Assembly (NCBI RefSeq): GCF_016863635.1 | Contig: NZ_BOPG01000017.1 | Location: forward strand, 1 to 64,000 | Direction of reading: 5' to 3' | DNA length: 64,000 nt | From: Virgisporangium aurantiacum | Lineage (GTDB): Bacteria; Actinomycetota; Actinomycetes; Mycobacteriales; Micromonosporaceae | Shown: piece by piece, positions 1 to 7,475 of the stretch | Layout: every line of letters begins with the position of its first letter | How positions within the stretch are numbered: the first letter of the stretch is position 1 | Made by a program: the position numbers and the translations under genes | Notes under the pieces: model-generated | What the model saw: only the letters and a program-made list of their open reading frames with translations | Databases searched by the model: none | Told to the model about the DNA's origin: nothing

Positions 1-203
1 ATATAAGCGGCAAATCCGGTTTGTAGCGTCCCGGAGACGGGTACTCTCCGCCCTCACGCGAAGAGCGGAGATCCTGAGAACTTCTGGCGCGATGCACCCA
101 AGTAGCAACCGAACGTGACTGTATGAGCACCTGAAGTAGTCGAGAGTTTCTCGTGTCGGCACGTCGTCCCTGATCCAAGGGGCCAGCTACACGAGGGGAT
201 CCG
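1..203. promoter_or_regulatory. Upstream region of the FliA-like sigma gene
   Basis: No gene is visible in these 203 bases. Two short inverted repeats are present: CGGAGA at 32-37 pairing with TCTCCG at 45-50, and CGAGA at 141-145 pairing with TCTCG at 149-153. A good ribosome binding site, GAGGGG, sits at 193-198, six bases before the ATG at 204. I see no confident -10/-35 pair. The inverted repeats could be regulator sites, but they are short and this is only a suggestion. Confidence 0.35.
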
Positions 204-1085
204 ATGACCGCTCCTATCGTCACCTCAGCTCCGTCGCCCGTCGCCTCGGACCGGGAAGTCGAGGATCTGGTCCGTGCCCACCTGCCTCTGGTCGGGCACC
301 TCGTACGCGAACTCGCCAGTCGCCTGCCCGCGCACGTCAACCGGGAGGACCTGGTGTCGGCCGGCATGGCGGCACTCGCCGCCGCGGCGAAGGGCTACGA
401 CCCCGACCGGGGCACGCCGTTCGGCAGCTTCGCCACCGTCCGCATCCGCGGCGCGCTCCTCGACGAGCTGCGCGGCCTGGACTGGGCCAGCCGCTCCGTC
501 CGCAGCCGGGCCCGCCGCATCGAGGCCGCGCAACAGCAGCTCACCGCCGCCCTCGGCCGGGCCGCCACCCCGGCGGAACTGGCCGAGGCGCTCGGGGTCG
601 CCGTCGACGAGATCACGGCCGTCGACGAGGACGTGCAGCGCGCGGTCGTCCTGAGCCTGCAGGGCTTCGCGCCCGGCACGGCCGACGACATGGTGCGCGA
701 GCGCACGCCGGGGCCGGAGGAACTGCTGCTGCAGCGCGAGCGGGTGGGCTACCTGCACCACGCGATCGAGGCGCTCCCGGACCGCCTGCGCCACGTCGTC
801 GCCGGGTACTTCTTCCACGAGCGGCCGATGGCGGAAATCGCCGCCGAGCTCGGGGTCACCGAGTCGCGGGTCTCGCAGCTCCGGGCCGAGGCGCTGGTGC
901 TGCTCCGCGAGGGGCTGAACACCCACCTGGACCCGGAGCTGGCCGGCCCGTCGAACCGGGCGAGCGGCTGCGTGGCCCGGCGGCGCGAGGCCTACTACCA
1001 GCAGATCGCCGAGCGGGGGACGCTCAACAGCCGGCTCGCGCGCACCAACGCGCTGGCGCTTCCGGTGGCCCTGGCCGCCGCATAG
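204..1085 (+). CDS. fliA: FliA/WhiG-type RNA polymerase sigma factor
   Basis: A sigma-70 family factor of the flagellar/sporulation FliA-WhiG class, which directs RNA polymerase to a specialised promoter set. Region 2 lies at about residues 20-100 (REDLVSAGMAAL, then YDPDRGTPFGSFATVRIRGA), followed by the class signature LLDELRGLDWASRSVR, region 3 with AALGRAATPAELAEALGV, and a region 4 helix-turn-helix (MAEIAAELGVTESRVSQLRA). About 55 residues follow region 4, longer than most WhiG proteins. The ATG start has a GAGGGG ribosome site. No flagellar or anti-sigma gene lies next to it, so it is an orphan here. Class assignment is firm; FliA rather than WhiG is a choice based on the C-terminal extension and general resemblance. 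Confidence 0.85.
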   Translation: MTAPIVTSAPSPVASDREVEDLVRAHLPLVGHLVRELASRLPAHVNREDLVSAGMAALAAAAKGYDPDRGTPFGSFATVRIRGALLDELRGLDWASRSVRSRARRIEAAQQQLTAALGRAATPAELAEALGVAVDEITAVDEDVQRAVVLSLQGFAPGTADDMVRERTPGPEELLLQRERVGYLHHAIEALPDRLRHVVAGYFFHERPMAEIAAELGVTESRVSQLRAEALVLLREGLNTHLDPELAGPSNRASGCVARRREAYYQQIAERGTLNSRLARTNALALPVALAAA

Positions 1086-1164
1086 CAAATCCAGATCCGC
1101 ACCACCCGCGAACCACCGGCCGCCGCGCCCCCACGAGGGGTTGTGGCGGCCGGTGCGCGGGCGT

Positions 1165-1187
1165 TAGGTTAACCAGGTGGTTAACCT
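1165..1187. promoter_or_regulatory. ArsR operator overlapping a leaderless promoter and start codon
   Basis: AGGTTAACC at 1166-1174 and GGTTAACCT at 1179-1187 form a perfect inverted repeat with a four-base centre, AGGT. Each half contains the self-complementary GGTTAACC. TAGGTT at 1165-1170 looks like a -10 box six bases before the GTG start at 1177, so the transcript is probably leaderless and the operator covers both -10 and start codon. This is the position expected for autorepression by the ArsR protein encoded directly downstream. The repeat is seen; the binding is inference. Confidence 0.7.
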
Positions 1188-1497
1188 TGATCTGACGTTC
1201 GGCGCCCTCGCCGACCCCACCCGGCGCTCCATCGTCGCCGCGCTCGCCGTCGAGCCCCGCACGATCGCGTCGCTGGCCGAGCCGCTGCCGATGTCGCTCG
1301 TCGCGGTCAGCAAACACATCACGGTGCTGGAGAAGGCGGGTCTGCTCACCCGCGCCCGGGCCGGCCGGGCACAGGTCTGCACGCTGCGGGCCGACCCGCT
1401 GGCCGGTGCCGCCGGCTGGATCGACCACTACCGCCGGTTCTGGACCGGGCGCATCGACTCCCTCGAGCGCTACCTGGCCACGGAGGACGGGCGATGA
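1177..1497 (+). CDS. ArsR-family winged-helix repressor
   Basis: A 106-residue ArsR/SmtB-type winged-helix regulator. It opens with the family pattern LTFGALADPTRRSIVAAL, then a recognition-helix region LVAVSKHITVLEKAGLLTRA at about residues 47-67. No metal-binding cysteine cluster is visible, so it is unlikely to be a metal sensor. It overlaps the next gene by four bases (ATGA), forming a two-gene unit with an SRPBCC protein, a pairing common in actinobacteria where the repressor controls its ligand-binding partner. The GTG start lies inside its own inferred operator and there is no room for a ribosome binding site, which points to leaderless translation. Confidence 0.9.
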   Translation: MVNLDLTFGALADPTRRSIVAALAVEPRTIASLAEPLPMSLVAVSKHITVLEKAGLLTRARAGRAQVCTLRADPLAGAAGWIDHYRRFWTGRIDSLERYLATEDGR

Positions 1498-1910
1498 CCG
1501 ACCTGACGATCACCCGGACGCTGGCGTTCCCGGTCGACCGCGTGTGGCGGGCGATGACCGACCCGGTGGCGCTCGCCGCCTGGTTCTGGCCGCAACGCTT
1601 CAACCCCACCGCCGAGGTCGACCTGCGGGTCGGCGGCCGGTACCGGATCGACGGGCCGGCCGCGGGCATGGCGGTGAGCGGCGAGTACGTCACCGTCGAG
1701 CCGCCGCACACGCTGGTCTTCACCTGGGTCTGGGACGGCGAGCCCGGCGAGACGCTGGTGACGGTCGAGCTGACGCCCACCGCCGGCGGCACCGACCTGA
1801 CGCTGCGGCACGCGCGCTTCCCCGACGACCAGCAGCGCGACCAGCACGCCCAGGGCTGGTACGACTGCCTCGACCGCCTCCCGGAGTGGCTCACCCGCTC
1901 AGCGGGATGA
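1494..1910 (+). CDS. SRPBCC (AHSA1-like) domain protein
   Basis: A 138-residue single-domain SRPBCC/AHSA1-like protein with the START-type hydrophobic-pocket fold. It begins MTDLTITRTLAFPVDRVWRA, typical of the family's first strand and helix, and ends with a long C-terminal helix (GWYDCLDRLPEWLTRS). The family binds small hydrophobic ligands or works as an Hsp90 co-chaperone; the ligand here is unknown. Translation is coupled to the ArsR gene by an ATGA overlap. Its 3' end overlaps the convergent membrane-protein gene by 20 bases. A second, independent ArsR/SRPBCC pair lies at 50.6-51.9 kb. Confidence 0.85.
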   Translation: MTDLTITRTLAFPVDRVWRAMTDPVALAAWFWPQRFNPTAEVDLRVGGRYRIDGPAAGMAVSGEYVTVEPPHTLVFTWVWDGEPGETLVTVELTPTAGGTDLTLRHARFPDDQQRDQHAQGWYDCLDRLPEWLTRSAG

Positions 1911-3255
1911 ACTTCACCGCCTTCAGGGCGGGTGCCACCGGCGCGCCGGTGGTCGCGCCGCTGATCACGACGAAGTCGATGCCGCCGTGGCTGCCGTCGT
2001 CGGACACCGAGGTGCCGGGGACGATCATCTTGCTGAGATCCTTGAAGACGACCTCGATCTTGCGTTCGCCCGGCCCGACGTAGACCAGTTCGACCTTCGA
2101 CGCCTTGTTCTTGAACCGGATCTGGATCGGCGCGGTGTTGCACTGATCGGGCTTGTCGGGCAGCGCCGACGCCAGGAACGGGGCGGCGGCGGTGCCGCGC
2201 ACCGCGAGGCCCGTCGCGTTGACGCAGGCCGCGTCGCCGCCCTGGTCGGGGTTGCCGCCGAGGGTCAGGCCGTCGGCGGCGAACGCGTCGCTCGGAACGA
2301 CTTTGCCGAAGCCGGGGCGGGTCAGGTCGACCTCCTTGAGGCCGGCGCCGGGCGCGACCGGTGCGCTGGACGCGGACCCCGACGGGCTGCCGCCCGGTGA
2401 CGAGACGGCCGCCGAGGACGCGCCCGCACCCGCGCTCGCGGCCTTGGTCGGCTCACCGGCGGACGGCGCACCGGCCGCCACGGTCGGCGACGGTTCCGGG
2501 TCGGGCTCGTTCACCGCGCGCGCGATCAGGGCCGAGCCGAGGATCGCACCCGCGATGACGCCGAGCGCGCCCACCGCGCCGACCACCCGGGCCAGCTTCG
2601 ACGCGAACCGGGGCCGCTGCAGGAACGTCGCCGCGGCGGCACCGTAGGCACCGTCGCCGCCGGCCTCGATCTTCAGCGCCCGCTGCGTCTCGCGGTTCCA
2701 CGGCACCGGCGCCCGCACCGCGAGCGCGACCGTCTCGGCGTCGCCGGACTGCAGCGCCAGCATCGGTGGGTTGAACCGCGACTTCGCCCGCCGCTCCGGG
2801 TCGGTCGCCGCCAGCAGCAGCCGGACCGGCACGTTGCCGCTGTTGACGACCTGCACCTGGTACTTCGCCGACCGCTTGCCGACGGCCACCTCGGGCGCCA
2901 CCTGCAGCCCGATCTGCTGCACCACCGCCACGTTGACGGTCAGCTCCTCGCAGCGCGAGATCTCCGGCCGGTAGCGCGACCGGGCCAGCACGCCGACGGT
3001 GTAGATCCCCGCCATCGCGGGCGGGTCGGTGCCGAGCGTGAGCCGCACCGACGCCGACCCGGTCTCCCCCGGGCGCAGCTTGATCAGGTCGGGTTCGACC
3101 CGGGCACCGGTGTTCTGGGGCAACCCGAGCAGGTCGAGCCCGTAGTGCTCGACCACGTCGCTGGTGTTGCGGACGCTCACCTGGAGGGCGAACGCCTCAC
3201 CCGGTTGCGCGTCGGCCCGGTCCGGGGTCAGGTCGACCCGCAGCGGCACGGCCAT
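1891..3255 (-). CDS. Membrane protein with two Ig-like domains, last gene of the CIS operon
   Basis: A 454-residue protein without a signal peptide. Residues 1-220 look like two beta-sandwich domains of the COG1470/NEW3 kind (PGEAFALQVSVRNTSDVVEHY, then KYQVQVVNSGNVPVRLLL). A single transmembrane helix follows at about 222-246, then a Pro/Ser/Ala-rich linker and a C-terminal beta-rich domain of about 130 residues. The predicted topology is N-terminus inside, C-terminus outside. It has the same layout as the protein at 21758-22900 on the other side of the CIS locus. Streptomyces CIS loci are reported to carry a membrane protein (CisA) linking the particle to the membrane, and this is a candidate for that role by position and topology; I have not aligned them. 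It starts 25 bases after the preceding gene. Confidence 0.75.
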   Translation of the reverse strand: MAVPLRVDLTPDRADAQPGEAFALQVSVRNTSDVVEHYGLDLLGLPQNTGARVEPDLIKLRPGETGSASVRLTLGTDPPAMAGIYTVGVLARSRYRPEISRCEELTVNVAVVQQIGLQVAPEVAVGKRSAKYQVQVVNSGNVPVRLLLAATDPERRAKSRFNPPMLALQSGDAETVALAVRAPVPWNRETQRALKIEAGGDGAYGAAAATFLQRPRFASKLARVVGAVGALGVIAGAILGSALIARAVNEPDPEPSPTVAAGAPSAGEPTKAASAGAGASSAAVSSPGGSPSGSASSAPVAPGAGLKEVDLTRPGFGKVVPSDAFAADGLTLGGNPDQGGDAACVNATGLAVRGTAAAPFLASALPDKPDQCNTAPIQIRFKNKASKVELVYVGPGERKIEVVFKDLSKMIVPGTSVSDDGSHGGIDFVVISGATTGAPVAPALKAVKFIPLSG

Positions 3256-3280
3256 CGGTCCTCCTCCATCCTGGGTGAGA

Positions 3281-4201
3281 TCAGACCAGCTCGTCGAACA
3301 TGGCCTCGGAGATGCACACGTCCTTGTACGTGGTTCCGGGCACGGTGGCCAGGACGACGAGCGTGACCGCCTTGGTGGTGGCGCCGTCGAGGTCGAAGGT
3401 CTGCGGATCCATCGAGTCGACCACGGGTACCTCGCGCGAGCCGGCGTCGGTCTTGATGCGCATCTTCGTGATGCGCTGGTTGTTGGTGAAGTCGGTCGGG
3501 CTCTTCGCGAACCCGTTCACCATCGTGATCCGGGCCAGCTTCACCGGACGGTTGAACGCGAACCGCACCTCGACGCCGACGTTCGTCTTGATCAGGTGAC
3601 CGCCGCTGTGCCAGGCGGTCTTCAGGTCGCCGTCGTTGATGAGCTGCGGGCCCCACTTCGCCGTCTCGGGATCGGACGCGGTGGCGGTGACGGTCACCGC
3701 CGACGAGTCGACGCGGATCAACGAGACCGACGGTGCGTGCGAGGGCTGGGCGGTGGGCTCGTCCTCGTCCCGGAAAATGACCACGGCGACCACCGCGACG
3801 ATCGCGACCACCGCGAGCGCCGCCGCGAGAATCGCGACCCACGCGTAGCTCCGCCGGCGCTTCGGCAGCGGACCGAGGTCGACCAGCCCCGGCTGCGCGG
3901 GCCGCAGTTCCTGGCCGCACCGCTGGCACCGGATCCGGACGGCCGGGTTGATCTCGCGGCAGGCGGGGCAGCCGATCTCGGACATGCCCGGCTGCGCCGG
4001 GGGCGCGACCGGTTCCAGCAGGATCGGGTGCGCGGCCGGGCCCGGGACGTCGCGCTCGCCGGGCGCGCGGGCGACGCCGAACTGGGGGTCGCCGCCGGCC
4101 GGCCGCTCGCGCAGGAACATCAGCGGGTAGCCGCACTGGCCGCACAGCTGGTCGCGGTTCGGGTCGACCGGCGCGCCGCAGTCCGGGCAGGAAATCGTCA
4201 T
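3281..4201 (-). CDS. Zinc-ribbon membrane protein with C-terminal glycan-binding-like domain
   Basis: A 306-residue protein. The N-terminus has a CPDC...CGQC zinc ribbon (Cys5, 8, 20, 23), followed by a second ribbon with GCPAC and CQRCG near residues 80-103. One transmembrane helix lies at about 118-142. The outer part (about 155-306) is a galactose-binding-like fold with DGDLKTAWHSGG and VEVRFAFNRPVKLARITMVNG, resembling the NADase-type glycan-binding domain. I start it at the ATG that overlaps the stop of the tail gene (ATGA), giving the CPDC motif at the N-terminus; a much longer in-frame extension would only copy that tail gene. It is probably a cytoplasm-to-wall linker for the CIS, a role I infer from context. 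Confidence 0.8.
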   Translation of the reverse strand: MTISCPDCGAPVDPNRDQLCGQCGYPLMFLRERPAGGDPQFGVARAPGERDVPGPAAHPILLEPVAPPAQPGMSEIGCPACREINPAVRIRCQRCGQELRPAQPGLVDLGPLPKRRRSYAWVAILAAALAVVAIVAVVAVVIFRDEDEPTAQPSHAPSVSLIRVDSSAVTVTATASDPETAKWGPQLINDGDLKTAWHSGGHLIKTNVGVEVRFAFNRPVKLARITMVNGFAKSPTDFTNNQRITKMRIKTDAGSREVPVVDSMDPQTFDLDGATTKAVTLVVLATVPGTTYKDVCISEAMFDELV

Positions 4202-4704
4202 GACCCACCGCCGGGAAATCTGATGTCCAGTTCGACCTGGGCGCCGAGCGGGAGTTCGGCCTCCAGGATCCGGTGGACCTGACGCTCGCTCAGGTGCCCG
4301 GTGTGGTCGAGCTGCACCACGACCTTGTGGTCGGGCGGCGGCACCGGATCGTCGTTGCCGTACACGCCGCCGTTGTCGAGCACCGTGACGCGCGACCCGG
4401 TGGCCGCCTCCAGCAGGCTCTCGACGCCGTGCCGCGTGCCGCGCCAGCCGAGCAGCCGGCCGACCTCGCGCACCAGCGACCGCTGGTACTCCGGCGGGTC
4501 GGTCGGCTCCAGCTCCACGCCCAGCCACCCGGCCAGGAACTGCAGCATCTCCGGCGCGGCGAGCCCGGTGTCGAGGTGGTGCTCGACCGAGTCGACCCGG
4601 TCGCGCACGCTGCCGGCGACCTCTTCGAGCGCGGTGACGAACCCGTTCAGCACCGGGTCTTCCGCCATCACGCGCGGAAGCTGCCCTGCCAGCCATCCGG
4701 TCAT
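4198..4704 (-). CDS. Phage tail protein I-like baseplate component
   Basis: A 168-residue protein of the P2 gpI-like tail family, which in contractile machines sits in the baseplate wedge. Seen are an N-terminal helix pair (LPRVMAEDPVLNGFVTALEE), a central FLAGWLGVELEPTDPPEYQR segment and RLLGWRGTRHGVESLLEAAT, all typical of the family. It lies between baseplate J and the membrane proteins, with four-base overlaps (ATGA) at both ends, so it is co-translated with them. No fibre gene follows, unlike in phages, where gpI is followed by the tail fibre gene. Confidence 0.85.
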   Translation of the reverse strand: MTGWLAGQLPRVMAEDPVLNGFVTALEEVAGSVRDRVDSVEHHLDTGLAAPEMLQFLAGWLGVELEPTDPPEYQRSLVREVGRLLGWRGTRHGVESLLEAATGSRVTVLDNGGVYGNDDPVPPPDHKVVVQLDHTGHLSERQVHRILEAELPLGAQVELDIRFPGGGS

Positions 4705-6659
4705 TGCTGCACGACCACCCGGTGCTGGAACGACATGAACAGCGCCTCGGGGCGCAGGCGGGCGCGCTGGTCGACCTGGTCGAGCGTCACCTTGCGGCGC
4801 AGGTCGGCCGAGAAGACGTGCACCGCCTCGACGCCCTGCACGCCGAACGCGCCGTGCAGCACCCCGTACACGTCGCCGAGGCGCAGGTCGACGCCGAACG
4901 GCCAGCCGTCGCCGCCGGGGCCGCCCCGCAACGGGTTCAGGTACTCGTAGAGCGCCATCTCGGCGCGTTCGCGGACCGTCTCCGGGCGCACGCCGCCACT
5001 GGCCCGCACCTCGGCGACCACCTTGATGCCCTGGTAGCGCGGCGGCTCGACCTTGATGCGCATCGTCAGCAGGCGCCGCGGCTCCAGGTACGCCTTGATC
5101 GTCTCCAGCAGGTCCGCGTTGATCACCAGGTCGTCGAGCGTGAGATCTTCCGGGGCGACGTCGATGCGCGGCACCACGAGCAGCCGCGCCGGTTCGCCGG
5201 GCTGCGCGGGCGGCAGGCAGCGGGCCCGGGCGACGCCGGGCGCGCCGTCGAGCGTGAGCCGCTCGACGTCCTCGGCCGTGACGGCACGGCGCGCGCCGCG
5301 CAGGTACAGCGGGCCGCGCACCTTGGCGTTCTCCACGCTCTCCGCGTCGACGCCGCCGGTGGCCGGGTCGAGGTTGGTCACGTTCGCCACGAACGGGATC
5401 GACGTGTGGAGAACCGTGAGCCGGTTCGCGGCGACGTTGCCGCGCCGTCCGCCGCCGTAGCGGTAACCGGTGACGTAGATCTGGGCGTCCTCCTGCGGCA
5501 CGGCGCCGTGCTGGCGGGCCCGGCCCTCGCGGTCGAACACCTGCGGGCCGAACCGGATCTCGCCGTTGGCGCCCGACCACGTGAACACGCGGTCGTCGAT
5601 GGTGGCGTCGCTCAGGTCGGCGACCTCCGACCAGACCTCCTCCTCCGGCGGGCTGCCGCGGTCGTGCCGGGGCGGCACCACGCGCACGGTCTCGTCGGCC
5701 TTCCGGGGCAGCACCGGCGCGCGGCGCACCGTGAACACCTGGCCGGGGCGGCCGGTGCTGGTGCCGAGGAGTTCGGCGGGCGCCGGTTCGGCGTGGTGCG
5801 CGGCGACCGCGCCGCCGATGCTCAGCGCCTGCAACGACTCCAGCCGCGGCGGGTTCCGGTAGTCGGGCTGGCCGGGCGCGGCCTGGATCAGCCGGCACCG
5901 CACCCAGTGGGCCCGTCTGGTGCCGAGGGCGAGCGGCTTGTGGCGGGGCGGGAGGAGCAGGGTCACCTCGCCCGGGCTGTTGAAGCCGGCGCTGGTGTCG
6001 TCGAGGATGCGGACGTTCTGCCACTCCCGGCCGTCCCACGCCTCCCAGACCCGGGGTGGACGCCGCGGGTCGACGCCGGCTCCCTCCGGGCCCGTCTTCA
6101 CCTCGAGGCGGAGCAGGTTGCCGGCGGCGGAGTCGGCGAAACCGAAGTAGACGGCCTCGTCGGGGCGCAGCGTCGGGAACAGCCTTACCGAACTGGCTTC
6201 CCGCCTGAGGTCGTCCCAGTGGTCGGTGAAGCGGTCGTCGGTGTGGGTCAGACAGGCGATCAGTTGCGGGGCGACGATCTGCAACTCGTCGTCGGTGAGG
6301 AAGACGACCGCCTCGCCGTCGGAGCTGCGCTCGGTGCTCACCTGGGTGCCGGCCGGGATGCGCACGGGTTCGGCGCGCGGCGCGGTGAGGTTGAAGAGCA
6401 GGTCGACCCGGGCCGGCACGGCGGAGAACAGTTCGATGCCGACGAGTTCGAGGAACTTCACGTACATCCGGTCGGGCACCTGGTTGAGCCGGTACAGCGT
6501 CATCTCGGTCATCCAGGCGAACAGCTCGATGAGCGCCACACCCGGGTCGGAGACGTTGTGGTCCGTCCAATCGGGACAGTGCCGCGGGATGCGCCGCTTC
6601 GCCTCGTCGACGATGTCCTGGAAGCGCCGGTCGTCCAGGTTGGGGCTGGGGAGACTCAT
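4701..6659 (-). CDS. Baseplate J-like protein of the contractile injection system
   Basis: A 652-residue baseplate J-like (T4 gp6-type) wedge protein. The N-terminus (FQDIVDEAKRRIPRHCPDWT, then DHNVSDPGVALIELFAWMTE) is the usual signature in extracellular CIS baseplates. The C-terminal half carries VTAEDVERLTLDGAPGVARA and RVVVQ-type strands of the J fold. The start chosen (MSLPSPNLDD) has a strong GGAGGA ribosome site and overlaps the gp25 stop by ATGA; a longer reading would run through gp25 in another frame. The length is normal for the CIS version, larger than phage P2 gpJ. Confidence 0.9.
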   Translation of the reverse strand: MSLPSPNLDDRRFQDIVDEAKRRIPRHCPDWTDHNVSDPGVALIELFAWMTEMTLYRLNQVPDRMYVKFLELVGIELFSAVPARVDLLFNLTAPRAEPVRIPAGTQVSTERSSDGEAVVFLTDDELQIVAPQLIACLTHTDDRFTDHWDDLRREASSVRLFPTLRPDEAVYFGFADSAAGNLLRLEVKTGPEGAGVDPRRPPRVWEAWDGREWQNVRILDDTSAGFNSPGEVTLLLPPRHKPLALGTRRAHWVRCRLIQAAPGQPDYRNPPRLESLQALSIGGAVAAHHAEPAPAELLGTSTGRPGQVFTVRRAPVLPRKADETVRVVPPRHDRGSPPEEEVWSEVADLSDATIDDRVFTWSGANGEIRFGPQVFDREGRARQHGAVPQEDAQIYVTGYRYGGGRRGNVAANRLTVLHTSIPFVANVTNLDPATGGVDAESVENAKVRGPLYLRGARRAVTAEDVERLTLDGAPGVARARCLPPAQPGEPARLLVVPRIDVAPEDLTLDDLVINADLLETIKAYLEPRRLLTMRIKVEPPRYQGIKVVAEVRASGGVRPETVRERAEMALYEYLNPLRGGPGGDGWPFGVDLRLGDVYGVLHGAFGVQGVEAVHVFSADLRRKVTLDQVDQRARLRPEALFMSFQHRVVVQQ

Positions 6660-7066
6660 GCCACTCCTCCTTCCCCAGGGATGGTGTAGAACGGGAACAC
6701 CAGGTTCCGGACGTCGTTGGTGGACCGCATCCGGTAGTCGAGCTCTATCTTTACCTCCGCCGATTCCTGATCGGCCACCGCGATCACGCGGTCGACGTCG
6801 ATGCGCGGTTCCCAGCGGTCCAGCGCCTCCCGCACGTACTGCTCGATCTGGCCGAGCGTGCCGGCGGTGAGCGGCGCGAAGATCAGGCTCCACATGCGAC
6901 ACCCGAACTCGGGACGCATCACGCGCTCGCCCGGGATCGTCGACAGGATCATCCGGATCGAGGCGTCGATCTCCTCGCTGCCGGTGATGAGGCGGATCGT
7001 GCCGGCCGGCGTGACCGAGGTCGGAAAGCTCCAGCCCGCACCGATGAAGTCGCCGTGCTTCGCCAT
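6656..7066 (-). CDS. gp25-like baseplate wedge protein
   Basis: A 136-residue gpW/gp25-family protein, a small wedge subunit that joins the baseplate to the sheath. Typical features are LITGSEEIDASIRMILSTIP, GERVMRPEFGCRMW with the conserved R-P-E-F-G, and the ending DYRMRSTNDVRNLVFPFYTI. I start it at ATG 7066 (MAKHGDF). It lies seven bases after PAAR and overlaps baseplate J by four bases. Order and spacing match other CIS clusters. Confidence 0.92.
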   Translation of the reverse strand: MAKHGDFIGAGWSFPTSVTPAGTIRLITGSEEIDASIRMILSTIPGERVMRPEFGCRMWSLIFAPLTAGTLGQIEQYVREALDRWEPRIDVDRVIAVADQESAEVKIELDYRMRSTNDVRNLVFPFYTIPGEGGVA

Positions 7067-7073
7067 GGTTTTC

Positions 7074-7463
7074 TCAGCCCACCAACACATTCGGTGAGCC
7101 GGAGGCGATCGTGCCCACCGGTGCGTCGACGGGGTCGTTGCACGTCATCACCGCGTCGCCGACGCGCGCCAGCGGCTTGTTGTTCACCAGCACCGTCTGC
7201 GAGCCGACCAGGACCTTGCCCTGGTTGGTCGGCGGCTTGCTGAACGTCATCGGCGGCGGCGGGATGTGCGGCGGCGTGTGTTTGGAGATGCTGTCCTGGG
7301 TCGCCGCGGGCAGGCCGTTGATGAACACGTCGCCCGACAGCGCCTGTTGCAGCAGGCTGACGAACGGCAGCGGCGTCGGCACCGGTGGGCCGCTCGGCGG
7401 CACGCACAGGTGCGTATCGGTGCCGGTGACCTGGTCGTTCTGGCGCGCGGCGGGTTGTCCCAC
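7074..7463 (-). CDS. PAAR-domain spike tip
   Basis: A 129-residue PAAR-repeat protein that would cap the VgrG-like spike and form the sharp tip. The repeats are visible as MGQPAARQNDQVTGTDTH, VFINGLPAATQDS, TFSKPPTNQGKVLVGSQTVL and PLARVGDAVMTCNDP, with His and Cys residues that could bind a metal as in other PAAR proteins. It starts with GTG 12 bases after the spike gene. There is no extension, so no effector domain is fused to the tip. Confidence 0.9.
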   Translation of the reverse strand: MGQPAARQNDQVTGTDTHLCVPPSGPPVPTPLPFVSLLQQALSGDVFINGLPAATQDSISKHTPPHIPPPPMTFSKPPTNQGKVLVGSQTVLVNNKPLARVGDAVMTCNDPVDAPVGTIASGSPNVLVG

Positions 7464-7475
7464 GGTCCTGTTCCT

